Below are positions 1 through 6,676 of a stretch of 7,062 nt of DNA, piece after piece. This DNA is from Bacillota bacterium (GTDB taxonomy: Bacteria; Bacillota; Clostridia; Christensenellales; Aristaeellaceae): assembly GCA_023459675.1 (NCBI GenBank), contig JAEWTC010000019.1, positions 1-7,062 on the forward strand, in the 5' to 3' direction. Made by a program: the position numbers and the translations under genes. Each line of letters begins with the position of its first letter. Positions within the stretch are counted from its first letter, which is position 1. Under the pieces are notes generated by a model. That model was not told the origin of the DNA and ran no database searches. It saw only the letters and a program-made list of their open reading frames with translations.

Positions 1-57
1 TTTTTGCTCGGGCATTCCATCCTGGTTGGAAAACCGCTGAAAGAGGCATGCATATGA
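1..57 (+). CDS. fmt: Methionyl-tRNA formyltransferase, C-terminal end only (partial at left edge)
   Basis: Frame 1 is open from the first base to a TGA at 55-57 and reads FLLGHSILVGKPLKEACI. This resembles the extreme C-terminus of Fmt, where the family has a 'DFLrGHpl..G..l' stretch after the last beta strands of the C-terminal OB-like domain. Fmt formylates Met-tRNAi for translation initiation. The TGA overlaps the preferred rsmB start (ATGA, 54-57), as expected for adjacent operon genes, and fmt upstream of rsmB is a common Firmicute arrangement. Only 18 residues are visible, so the call rests on a short match from memory plus context. The competing frame-2 reading ends at 38-40 and resembles nothing I recognise. 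Confidence 0.68.
   Translation, partial: FLLGHSILVGKPLKEACI
42..46 (+). promoter_or_regulatory. Ribosome binding site that decides the rsmB start
   Basis: AGAGG at 42-46 lies 7 nt before the ATG at 54 but only 1 nt before the in-frame ATG at 48. The spacing favours 54 as the true start, which also makes an ATGA overlap with the upstream stop codon. The site lies inside the last codons of the preceding gene, consistent with translational coupling. Confidence 0.7.
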
Positions 58-1403
58 ATCCACATTATCCACCCAACGCGCGTTTGGTTGCGCTTGATAT
101 TCTTCTGGACATTCACGAGAGAGGCGCATATGCCTCGCTGGCCATTCAAAACCGCTTGCGGGAAAGCAGGCTGGCTTCGAACGACCGCCGATTGGTGACC
201 AGTATAATTTATACGACGCTGGAAAAACAGGAACAAATCGATTTCGCGCTGGATTTCCTCATGGACCGCCCCACGGGCGATCTCATTCAGCGGGATATTT
301 TGCGCCTGAGCGCTTGCCAAATTCTTTTTCATCAGCGCGTACCGGACAGCGCAGCCGTGAACGAGGGCGTGAAGCTTGCCCACATTGTAAAAATGGAAGG
401 AGCCTCCGGCTTCATCAATGCAGTGCTCCGCAACTTAGCCCGCAGGAAAGATGAGCTTCCCTGGCCGAAACGGGAAGACGATCTGAAACAATATCTGCAC
501 ATCATGGGAAGCATGCCGGTGTGGCTGATTGAGAAGCTGATTTCAGCATACGGAGAAGAGACCGCGGAAGCGATCATCATGCGCGAGCAGACGGACCATT
601 ATATGGTTGTGCGCCCGAACATGCTCCGCCTGACCGACCCGGCGTTTGAAGCAATTCTAAAGCAGAAGCCCTGGCAATGGATGCGCGGCGTTGCGCCGCA
701 TGCCTATCTCGTCAGCGGCGCGGTGGATATCGAATCGGACGCGGACTACCAGAAAGGCAATTTTTCCATTCAAGGTCAATCCAGCATGATGGCGGCGGAA
801 GCCCTGCAAGCGAAACCTGGCATGCGAATTCTGGATGCGTGCGCGGCGCCGGGCGGTAAAGCCGCTTACCTCGCCGAAACCATGCAGGACACCGGGCGTG
901 TGTTTGCCTGGGAGCTTCATGAGAAACGCGCCGCGCTGATCGAGGCCATGAAAAAGCGCCTTGGGTTTGAAAACCTGCGTGTCTCCGTGCGCGACGCAAC
1001 GCTGCCCAAACCGGATATGGAAGACAGCCTGGACGCCGTATTGTTGGATGCGCCTTGTACGGGGCTGGGTGTGATGCATGAAAAACCGGACCTTAAATTC
1101 CGGCTGAAAGAAACCGATATTGCTCCGATCGTCGAACTGCAGCGGAATCTTTTAAACGCGGTTTCAAAGCTCGTAAAGCCGGGCGGAACGCTGGTCTACT
1201 CCACATGCTCCCTTCTGCCCGAGGAAAACGCAGAGCAGATTCAAAGCTTTCTTAGCGCGCATCCAGAGTTTTCCATACAGCCGCTGCCTGGCAGCTTTCC
1301 CGAAGGTTTCCGGAACAAACAAACGGAATACGGATTGCAGCTCCTGCCTTACCGCGATCTTGTGGAAGGCTTCTTCATTGCGAAAATGCAAAGGAAACGA
1401 TAA
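54..1403 (+). CDS. rsmB: 16S rRNA (cytosine-967-C5)-methyltransferase RsmB
   Basis: This SAM-dependent enzyme makes m5C at position 967 (E. coli numbering) of 16S rRNA during 30S assembly. From the ATG at 54 the protein is 449 aa, the usual length for Firmicute RsmB (Sun/Fmu). Residues ~5-130 form the NusB-like RNA-binding domain, with a DRRLVTSIIYTTLEK signature. The Rossmann methyltransferase domain follows. Motif I DACAAPGGK (261-269) binds SAM. Motif IV DAPCTGLG (332-339) contains C335. Motif VI YSTCS carries C385, the expected nucleophile of m5C RNA methyltransferases. Motif IV has Thr where many members have Ser (PCSG), a conservative change. An ATG two codons upstream (48) is possible but badly spaced from the ribosome binding site. 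The stop is 2 nt before rlmN. I see no frameshift or missing catalytic residue. Confidence 0.96.
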   Translation: MNPHYPPNARLVALDILLDIHERGAYASLAIQNRLRESRLASNDRRLVTSIIYTTLEKQEQIDFALDFLMDRPTGDLIQRDILRLSACQILFHQRVPDSAAVNEGVKLAHIVKMEGASGFINAVLRNLARRKDELPWPKREDDLKQYLHIMGSMPVWLIEKLISAYGEETAEAIIMREQTDHYMVVRPNMLRLTDPAFEAILKQKPWQWMRGVAPHAYLVSGAVDIESDADYQKGNFSIQGQSSMMAAEALQAKPGMRILDACAAPGGKAAYLAETMQDTGRVFAWELHEKRAALIEAMKKRLGFENLRVSVRDATLPKPDMEDSLDAVLLDAPCTGLGVMHEKPDLKFRLKETDIAPIVELQRNLLNAVSKLVKPGGTLVYSTCSLLPEENAEQIQSFLSAHPEFSIQPLPGSFPEGFRNKQTEYGLQLLPYRDLVEGFFIAKMQRKR

Positions 1404-1405
1404 CC

Positions 1406-2464
1406 ATGCCCGATCAACGTGAACTGCTAGGGGATTTACCCGAAACGCTGCGGGAATTCGTGGTTTCCCTTGGGCAGCCCGCTTATCGCGGCGGGCAGAT
1501 ATTCGGCTGGCTTCATCGCGGAATCCCCTTTGCGCAGATGAGCAATTTACCGCGGGAACTGCGTGAAGCCCTTGCCGCGGAAGCTGTCGATTTTCCCATG
1601 ACCATTGCGCAAAACTATGAATCCCAACAGGATGAAACCGTGAAGTTCCTCTTCCAATGTCTGGACGGCAACGTCGTGGAAGGGGTGCTGATGCGCTATC
1701 ATTACGGGTATACGCTGTGTATATCAACGCAAATCGGCTGCAAAATGGGCTGCGCTTTTTGCGCCAGTACGCAGAACGGATGCGTACGCAACCTAACGGC
1801 GGGCGAAATGCTCTGCCAGATTATCCTGACGAATCGTTATCTCGGCGACCGTGGGAAGGTCGGGCACGTCGTGCTTATGGGCAGCGGCGAGCCGCTGGAT
1901 AATTATGAGAATGTCATTCAGTTTTTGAAACTGGTTAACCACCCCGCCGGAATCAACATCGGAATGCGTTCCATCTCTCTGAGTACCTGCGGGATCGTGC
2001 CGAAAATTGACCGGCTGGCTGGCGAAGGACTTGGCCTGACGTTGAGCGTGTCTCTTCATGCGCCAAACGATGAAATCCGAAGACAGATTATGCCGATTGC
2101 CAAGCTGTATTCAATGGACGCGCTGATGGCCTCGGTTCGCCGCTACTGCAAGCAAACGGGACGGCGGATACTGATCGAGTACGCGATGATCGACGGGCTG
2201 AACGCGGCACCCGCACAGGCGTTGGAGCTTGCGAAGCTTCTTTCCGGGCTGCAATCCCACGTCAACCTGATCGCTCTCAATCCGGTGAAGGAGAGCCCGC
2301 TGAAACCGGCGACGCCGCAGGCGATCCGGCAGTTTCAGGAAATCCTGGAGGAAAAGGGCGTTTCCGTGACAACCCGAAGGGAAATGGGACGCGACCTGGA
2401 CGGAGCATGCGGGCAGCTGCGCAATCACTACTTGAAAGAACAGACCAAAGCTGATATCATTTAA
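1406..2464 (+). CDS. rlmN: Dual-specificity 23S rRNA (A2503)/tRNA (A37) C2-methyltransferase RlmN, radical SAM
   Basis: RlmN installs 2-methyladenosine at A2503 of 23S rRNA and A37 of some tRNAs, using a [4Fe-4S] cluster and two SAM molecules. The 352-aa protein is full length. The N-terminal accessory domain (~1-95) has the family's 'YRGGQIFGWLH' stretch. The radical SAM CxxxCxxC is C112-KMG-C116-AF-C119. C105 lies seven residues before C112, and C335 in the DGACGQL stretch near the C-terminus is the expected methyl-carrying cysteine; these match the two mechanistic cysteines of E. coli RlmN (C118 and C355). The GSGEPLDNYENV motif contributes to SAM binding. Presence of all five cysteines indicates an active enzyme. 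RlmN rather than the resistance paralogue Cfr is favoured by operon context and overall sequence. AAGGA at 1391-1395, inside the end of rsmB, is the likely ribosome binding site. Confidence 0.97.
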   Translation: MPDQRELLGDLPETLREFVVSLGQPAYRGGQIFGWLHRGIPFAQMSNLPRELREALAAEAVDFPMTIAQNYESQQDETVKFLFQCLDGNVVEGVLMRYHYGYTLCISTQIGCKMGCAFCASTQNGCVRNLTAGEMLCQIILTNRYLGDRGKVGHVVLMGSGEPLDNYENVIQFLKLVNHPAGINIGMRSISLSTCGIVPKIDRLAGEGLGLTLSVSLHAPNDEIRRQIMPIAKLYSMDALMASVRRYCKQTGRRILIEYAMIDGLNAAPAQALELAKLLSGLQSHVNLIALNPVKESPLKPATPQAIRQFQEILEEKGVSVTTRREMGRDLDGACGQLRNHYLKEQTKADII

Positions 2465-2490
2465 CCACATCGTTCTCATCGACTACGAAA

Positions 2491-2497
2491 AGAGGTG
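2491..2497 (+). promoter_or_regulatory. Ribosome binding site supporting a GTG start for the PP2C gene
   Basis: AGAGGTG lies just upstream of GTG 2502, with 6 nt between its GAGG core and the start. It sits in the 37-nt gap after rlmN, the widest gap in the operon. No in-frame ATG lies nearby, so it fixes the non-ATG start. I see no hairpin or promoter in this gap. Confidence 0.75.
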
Positions 2498-2501
2498 CGC
2501 C

Positions 2502-3212
2502 GTGCAAGTTTATTCAAGAACGCATAAGGGGCTGGTTCGTCCAACCAATCAAGATGCGATTTTGATGATAAACAATCTTTTTGGCGTCGCGGACGGCATG
2601 GGCGGTCATCTTGGCGGAGAAACAGCCAGCAAGTTGGCGGTTCAGGTCGTTGAAACGATGCTGTCGGGCAAAAAGCCTTCGGCAAATGTGCTTCGCACCG
2701 GTGTGGAAGCGGCCAATCGCCGCATTTTTGAAACCCAGCGGTCTGACGCCTCACTGAAAGGCATGGGTACGACGCTTACCCTGCTTTGGGAAACGGCCGA
2801 TCAGGTTCTTATCGCGCACGTGGGGGATAGCCGCGCCTACTTAATGCGGGACGGGAAGCTCAACTGCGTTACCACAGATCACAGCGTTGTTGGGGAAATG
2901 CTGAGAAACCAGACGATCACCGCGCAGCAGGCAAAGTACCACCCGTACCGCAACGTAATCACTCGCGCCGTGGGCACGTCGCCGGTGGTCGAAGTGGATC
3001 TTCTGAAGTTTGAGAAACTCCCCGGCGACGTTTGGCTTATCTGTTCGGACGGCTTATTCAATAAAATTGAAGACGACGATATGGAGACCGTTCTCTTGCG
3101 CAATCACGCGCAGGCTGCGGTTGATCTGTTGTTGGAAATAGCGCTGGAACGCGGCGCCGAGGACAACGTCAGCATTCTGCTGGGGTATGTGCCGGAGGTG
3201 AACGCGAAATGA
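2502..3212 (+). CDS. stp: PP2C-family (PPM) Ser/Thr protein phosphatase, partner of the PASTA kinase
   Basis: This cytosolic Mn/Mg-dependent phosphatase (Stp/PrpC family) removes phosphate from substrates of the neighbouring kinase and from the kinase itself. It is 236 aa, the normal size of the bacterial stand-alone domain, with no signal peptide or membrane segment. PPM motifs run in order: RPTNQDA with D18, VADGMGGHLGGE with D31/G32, GMGTTLTLLW, HVGDSRAYL, TDHSVV, NVITRAVGT, CSDGLFN with D183, and EDNVS with D221/N222. D18, D31, D183 and D221 are the expected metal-coordinating acids. The GTG start follows a good Shine-Dalgarno sequence and leaves almost nothing before the first conserved strand. 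The stop overlaps the pknB ATG (ATGA, 3209-3212), so the phosphatase and kinase should be translated in coupled fashion. Also called prpC in Bacillus. Confidence 0.97.
   Translation: MQVYSRTHKGLVRPTNQDAILMINNLFGVADGMGGHLGGETASKLAVQVVETMLSGKKPSANVLRTGVEAANRRIFETQRSDASLKGMGTTLTLLWETADQVLIAHVGDSRAYLMRDGKLNCVTTDHSVVGEMLRNQTITAQQAKYHPYRNVITRAVGTSPVVEVDLLKFEKLPGDVWLICSDGLFNKIEDDDMETVLLRNHAQAAVDLLLEIALERGAEDNVSILLGYVPEVNAK
3194..3200 (+). promoter_or_regulatory. Strong internal ribosome binding site for pknB
   Basis: GGAGGTG, close to perfect anti-SD complementarity, is embedded in the last codons of the phosphatase gene 8 nt before the kinase ATG (3209). It is the best ribosome binding site in the window. 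Together with the ATGA overlap it suggests that the kinase is translated by reinitiation and/or independently of the phosphatase. Confidence 0.8.
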
Positions 3213-5110
3213 TCAAGGGTATGGTGTTTGCCGAGCGCTACAAACTGGTGGATTTTCTGGGGCAGGGCGGTATGTCCCTTGTGTATAGAGCCGTAGATAT
3301 ACGAACCGGCCACAACGTTGCGATTAAAATATTGAAATCCGAATACAACGAAGATGCAGAATTTCTGGAACGCTTCCAGCGGGAGGCGCATGCCGCGGGC
3401 CGGATGTCGCACCATAACATCGTCAATCTACTGGACGTTGGCACGGAAGGCGAATTTCGATATCTGGTACTTGAATATATCAGCGGTAATACGCTCAAGG
3501 ATATCATCAAGGAAAAAGGCGCGCTGAACCCCAATACCGCCATTCAGATTACCATTCGCATTTTGAGCGCGTTGCAGCACGCGCACGACAATGGGATCAT
3601 CCACCGCGATATCAAACCGCAAAACGTGCTGGTGAACACGCACGGACATATTAAAGTGGCGGACTTTGGTATCGCCCGCATTACGAATACGAAAACCATC
3701 AGCAAAAAGGATGTTGTCATCGGCTCCGTGCATTATTCGTCTCCCGAACAGGCGCGCGGCAGCGTGGTGGAGGCAACCAGCGACATCTATTCCACCGGAA
3801 TCGTTTTGTACGAGATGCTTACGGGCCGTGTTCCGTTCACGGGAGATAACCCCGTTACCGTTGCTATGCATCAGGTAAACGCGTTGCCGCCGCCCATTCG
3901 GGAGCTGAACCCGGCTATCCCTCCCGCCATCGCCGCCGTCGTGATGAAAGCGCTTGAAAAATCGCCGCAGCGCCGTTTTCAATCCGCGCGGGAAATGGCC
4001 GACGCGTTATTGAAAGCAAAGGAAGGCATCCTGATCGACACGGCGCCGCCGGCAGAAGGCAAGCCGGCGCGGGGTAAGGATAACCGCACGGAGCCCGATA
4101 TTAAATCCGCAACCGCGCTGCCGTCCGCGCATTTCGGCGTTCGCACCAAAGCGCAGGGACAGGGCAGCACAACAAACCGGAAACGCCGGGTTACGCTGAT
4201 CTCCACAATTCTGGGCGCTTGCTTGTTGATGACGGCGATCGTATTCGGCACGATCGCCATCTATCGGATCATCATCACCAGCACGTCGGCGCCGGACATC
4301 GTCGGTATGACGCTGGAAGAAGCCGGCGTTGCCGTAGGCAGGGCGGATCTGTTGCTGGAATACACGCAGGTGAACCATGATACCATTCCCGCCGATACGA
4401 TTATCGATCAAACGCCGCAGGCGGATACGACCATGAAGAAGGGCGACAGCATCGTCGCCACCGTCAGCATCGGCCCGGTTACGATGCAGATGCCGGGCCT
4501 TACGGGTCTCATGCGCGATGAAGCCGTTGAAAAGCTCAAGGACAGAGGGCTGAATGCGATCGTTTTCAAAACGCCGTCCACCCAGCCGGTGGATACCGTA
4601 ATTGCGCAGAAGCCCGATAAGGATCAGCCCTATGTTGCCGGGCAGGAAATTGAGCTGACGTTATCCGGCGGCAGCGTGATTATACCGGAACTGACGGGCA
4701 TGTCCATGCAAAACGCGGTCTTCTATCTCGAGCAAAATGCGCTCAAGATCGGCGATATCCTGATGCAGAGCACGGACGACGAAAATGAAACCGGCGTTGT
4801 GCAGACGCAATCGCCTACATCCGGTACGAACGCTATTCTGGATACGAGCGTATCGCTTACCATCGGCGTTCCCGCCACGATGTATAACGCGATCATCACC
4901 GTTCCCATTCCGGAATCCGCGCAAAGCGCCGCGCTTAGGATAACGCTGTCGGTAAACGGCGAAGAGGTTGAGGCATATCAGGGAACAACGCAAAGCGGGA
5001 AAGCGTATACGGCCATTTGTATGCTGAGCACGGCGGAACAAGGGCCCTATCCATGCTTCATTTACCTCGACGGCGAGCTATTATTGCAGCAAGAGGTGAC
5101 GCTCCGTTGA
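3209..5110 (+). CDS. pknB: Transmembrane PASTA-domain Ser/Thr protein kinase (PknB/PrkC/Stk1)
   Basis: This eukaryotic-like kinase senses peptidoglycan fragments or lipid II through extracellular PASTA repeats and phosphorylates cell-wall, division and translation proteins. The protein is 633 aa. Residues ~10-270 are a Hanks kinase domain: Gly loop GQGGMSLV (18-25), VAIK with K40, alpha-C E59, HRDIKPQN (132-139) with catalytic D134, DFG (152-154), and a Thr/Ser-containing activation loop (TNTKTIS) before GSVHYSSPEQ. It is therefore an RD-type, apparently active kinase. A variable linker (~271-322) precedes the basic NRKRR (323-327) and a single membrane helix (~328-352), giving a cytoplasmic kinase and an outside C-terminus. 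Three PASTA repeats follow (~361-423, 424-489, 490-555), then a ~78-residue non-PASTA tail (556-633) with two cysteines (C604, C616). The stop overlaps the probable rsgA start. Confidence 0.98.
   Translation: MIKGMVFAERYKLVDFLGQGGMSLVYRAVDIRTGHNVAIKILKSEYNEDAEFLERFQREAHAAGRMSHHNIVNLLDVGTEGEFRYLVLEYISGNTLKDIIKEKGALNPNTAIQITIRILSALQHAHDNGIIHRDIKPQNVLVNTHGHIKVADFGIARITNTKTISKKDVVIGSVHYSSPEQARGSVVEATSDIYSTGIVLYEMLTGRVPFTGDNPVTVAMHQVNALPPPIRELNPAIPPAIAAVVMKALEKSPQRRFQSAREMADALLKAKEGILIDTAPPAEGKPARGKDNRTEPDIKSATALPSAHFGVRTKAQGQGSTTNRKRRVTLISTILGACLLMTAIVFGTIAIYRIIITSTSAPDIVGMTLEEAGVAVGRADLLLEYTQVNHDTIPADTIIDQTPQADTTMKKGDSIVATVSIGPVTMQMPGLTGLMRDEAVEKLKDRGLNAIVFKTPSTQPVDTVIAQKPDKDQPYVAGQEIELTLSGGSVIIPELTGMSMQNAVFYLEQNALKIGDILMQSTDDENETGVVQTQSPTSGTNAILDTSVSLTIGVPATMYNAIITVPIPESAQSAALRITLSVNGEEVEAYQGTTQSGKAYTAICMLSTAEQGPYPCFIYLDGELLLQQEVTLR
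5093..5099 (+). promoter_or_regulatory. Ribosome binding site pointing to a TTG start for rsgA
   Basis: GAGGTGA lies within the last codons of pknB, 7 nt before the TTG at 5107. The alternative in-frame ATG at 5122 has no purine-rich site at proper distance (the preceding bases are cagccgcggg-like). This supports TTG 5107 as the start, overlapping the pknB TGA. Confidence 0.65.
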
Positions 5111-5997
5111 CAGCCGCGGGTATGCGCGGGGTGATTTTAAAAGGTATCGGTGGATTTTACTATATACATGCCGAAGACGGAGCGATGGTTACCCTTCGGG
5201 CCAGAGGAAGCTTCCGCAGGCAAAAGCTCACCCCGATGATCGGCGATTCCGTTCGCTTTTCGCCCCCGCATGGCGACGACGAAGGCTGGATTGATGAAAT
5301 TCTGCCGCGGGATAATTTCTTGCTGCGGCCGCCGGTCGCCAACGTATCGCGGTTGATCATCGTCGTAGCGCCGGTGCCAAAGCCAGATCTGCTGCTGACG
5401 GATTTACTGCTTGCGGATGCGCGGCGCCAGGGGATAACGCCCGTGCTGGTGATCCATAAATGCGATCTGGACCCGGAGTATTGCCGCGGCATTCAGAGCG
5501 AGTACGCGCAGACTGGCGATACGATACTCACAACGAGCATCATCACGGGAGCCGGGTTAAAGGAACTTGCGTCGCTGATGCAAACGGGAATCAGTTGTTT
5601 TGCCGGGCAAAGCGGGACGGGAAAAAGCTCCCTGGTGGCAGCGATTACCGGGATCAAGCTGATTACAGGGGAGATCAGTCAAAAAATCGGCAGAGGCAAA
5701 CATACGACGAGGCATGCGGAGTTGATCATCCATCATGGATATCAGGTGCTCGATACCGCCGGTTTCAGCTTGCTGGTTCATCCCGAAGCGGAAGACCCGG
5801 TATACCTCAAGGAGACGTACCCGGAGTTTATTCCTTATGAAACGCTTTGCCGGTACCAGCCGTGTTATCACCGCAGCGAGCCCGGCTGCGCGGTGCTGAA
5901 AGCGGCAAGCGACGGTCAAATTCCGGCAGGGCGGATGGAGCGGTATCATATACTTTTAGAAAAAGCCAAGGAAGCGTGGAAAGAACGATATGAGTAA
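5107..5997 (+). CDS. rsgA: Ribosome small-subunit-dependent GTPase RsgA (CpgA/YloQ), circularly permuted
   Basis: RsgA is a late 30S assembly factor whose GTPase is stimulated by the ribosome. From TTG 5107 it is 296 aa (291 from ATG 5122), normal for the family. The start region 'RGVILKGIGGFYYI' opens the N-terminal OB-fold (~1-75). The G motifs occur in the permuted order diagnostic of RsgA: G4 HKCDL (117-121), G5-like TSIITGAGL, G1 GQSGTGKS (167-174), G2 GKHTTR with T200/T201, and G3 DTAGF (216-220). The C-terminal zinc site is C248-x4-C253-x-H255-x5-C261, with the usual EPGCAV stretch. Oddities: the G4 Asn is His, and G3 has Ala instead of the usual Pro (DxxG kept). A start at ATG 5017 would add 30 residues overlapping pknB and lacks homology to the OB-fold. 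The start is the main uncertainty; the identity is not. Confidence 0.97.
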   Translation: MTAAGMRGVILKGIGGFYYIHAEDGAMVTLRARGSFRRQKLTPMIGDSVRFSPPHGDDEGWIDEILPRDNFLLRPPVANVSRLIIVVAPVPKPDLLLTDLLLADARRQGITPVLVIHKCDLDPEYCRGIQSEYAQTGDTILTTSIITGAGLKELASLMQTGISCFAGQSGTGKSSLVAAITGIKLITGEISQKIGRGKHTTRHAELIIHHGYQVLDTAGFSLLVHPEAEDPVYLKETYPEFIPYETLCRYQPCYHRSEPGCAVLKAASDGQIPAGRMERYHILLEKAKEAWKERYE

Positions 5998-6631
5998 GAT
6001 AGCTCCATCCATACTGGCGGCGAACGCTTTATACATGGGCGACGCCGTTCGTCTGATCAGAGATGCAGGCTGCGACGCCATTCATTTTGATGTGATGGAC
6101 GGGGTGTTTGTCCCCAACATCTCTTTTGGCCCGGGTTTGCTTGCGGACATCAAAAAAGAATTCGACCTGTTTATGGATGTACACCTGATGTTGGTCAATC
6201 CGCTGCAGTATGTGGATGTTTTCGCGCAAAATGGCGCAAATGCGATCACCGTACATCTGGAAAGCGATACGTTTGCCCAGGCGATACGCAGGATACACTC
6301 CCTCGGGTTGCGCACGGGCGTGTCCCTGAAGCCCGGCACTCCGGCGTCGGCTGTATCGAAGCTGGACTTTATGCCGGATCAGGTGCTGGTGATGACGGTG
6401 GAGCCGGGTTTTGGCGGCCAAAAGCTGCAGCCCGAGATGATACAAAAGGTTGCCGAGATCCGTAAGCTTGGGTACCAAGGGCTGATTGAGGTAGACGGCG
6501 GCGTGAATCTTGAGAATGCGCAATCCCTCGTGAATGCCGGCGCGGATATTCTGGTTCTGGGCACGAAATTCTTCGGGGCTAAGGATCCGAAAGCGCTTGT
6601 TTCAAGCATTCACGCCCTTCACAAAGAATAA
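5990..6631 (+). CDS. rpe: Ribulose-phosphate 3-epimerase
   Basis: Rpe interconverts D-ribulose 5-phosphate and D-xylulose 5-phosphate in the cytosolic non-oxidative pentose phosphate pathway. The 213-aa TIM barrel is full length. Visible motifs are KIAPSILAAN at the N-terminus, HFDVMDGVFVPN with H32, D34 and D37, MDVHLM with H65, VSLKPGTP, VMTVEPGFGGQ (flexible phosphate-loop region), and EVDGGVN with D169. H32, D34, H65 and D169 match the metal ligands and acid/base pair of the family. The last phosphate-binding segment reads VLGTKFFGAKD rather than the commoner GSaiF. The ATG at 5990 overlaps rsgA by 8 nt, with a weak GGAAAG site ahead, so translation probably depends on coupling. It is the last gene of the operon. 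rpe after rsgA is a common Firmicute order; the thiamine pyrophosphokinase gene that often follows is absent. Confidence 0.98.
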   Translation: MSKIAPSILAANALYMGDAVRLIRDAGCDAIHFDVMDGVFVPNISFGPGLLADIKKEFDLFMDVHLMLVNPLQYVDVFAQNGANAITVHLESDTFAQAIRRIHSLGLRTGVSLKPGTPASAVSKLDFMPDQVLVMTVEPGFGGQKLQPEMIQKVAEIRKLGYQGLIEVDGGVNLENAQSLVNAGADILVLGTKFFGAKDPKALVSSIHALHKE

Positions 6632-6639
6632 ACGGATCA

Positions 6640-6676
6640 AAAAAGGCCTCCGCGGTTGATCGTCGGAGGCCTTTTT
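6640..6676. terminator. Bidirectional rho-independent terminator between convergent genes
   Basis: GGCCTCCG (6645-6652) pairs perfectly with CGGAGGCC (6664-6671) across an 11-nt loop. An A run (6640-6644) faces a T run (6672-6676), extending the potential stem to 13 bp. On the + strand the T run lies 9-45 nt after the rpe stop. On the minus strand the A run becomes a U tract downstream of the acyl-CoA synthetase stop (6685). The symmetry and position between two gene ends indicate termination in both directions. Confidence 0.94.

Noticed and set aside
203..208. TATAAT, a perfect -10 hexamer
   Set aside because: It lies inside rsmB coding sequence, and no -35-like hexamer occurs 16-18 nt upstream (bases there are aacgac-like). 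Treated as chance.
657..1079. Long minus-strand open frame opposite rsmB (and similar ones opposite rlmN, pknB, rsgA and rpe)
   Set aside because: These are antisense shadows of strongly conserved genes, contain no recognisable domains, and have Arg/His/Pro-rich composition typical of reading the wrong strand of GC-rich codons.
1477..1496. GC-rich inverted repeat GCCCGC / GCGGGC early in rlmN
   Set aside because: It encodes the conserved QPAYRGGQ stretch, has no T tract, and is only a 6-bp stem; best explained by codon usage.
1406..2464. Possible Cfr-type antibiotic resistance methyltransferase
   Set aside because: RlmN and Cfr share the radical SAM and cysteine motifs, but the housekeeping operon position, the RlmN-like wording around the CxxxCxxC and C-terminal DGACGQL regions, and the absence of mobile sequences favour RlmN.
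4048..4068. Repeated GCCGGC that could form a 6-bp hairpin in the kinase linker
   Set aside because: Self-complementary GC hexamers are expected at this base composition; no T tract and no loop signature. Likely chance in the Ala/Pro/Gly-rich linker.
5017..5106. ATG-initiated N-terminal extension of RsgA by 30 residues
   Set aside because: It overlaps the pknB 3' end completely, has no fitting ribosome binding site, and precedes the conserved OB-fold start. RsgA length is normal without it.
5107..5112. TTGACA, a perfect -35 hexamer at the start of rsgA
   Set aside because: No -10-like sequence is found 16-18 nt downstream (positions 5129-5136 are ggtgat-like). The bases are explained by the TTG start codon overlapping the pknB stop.
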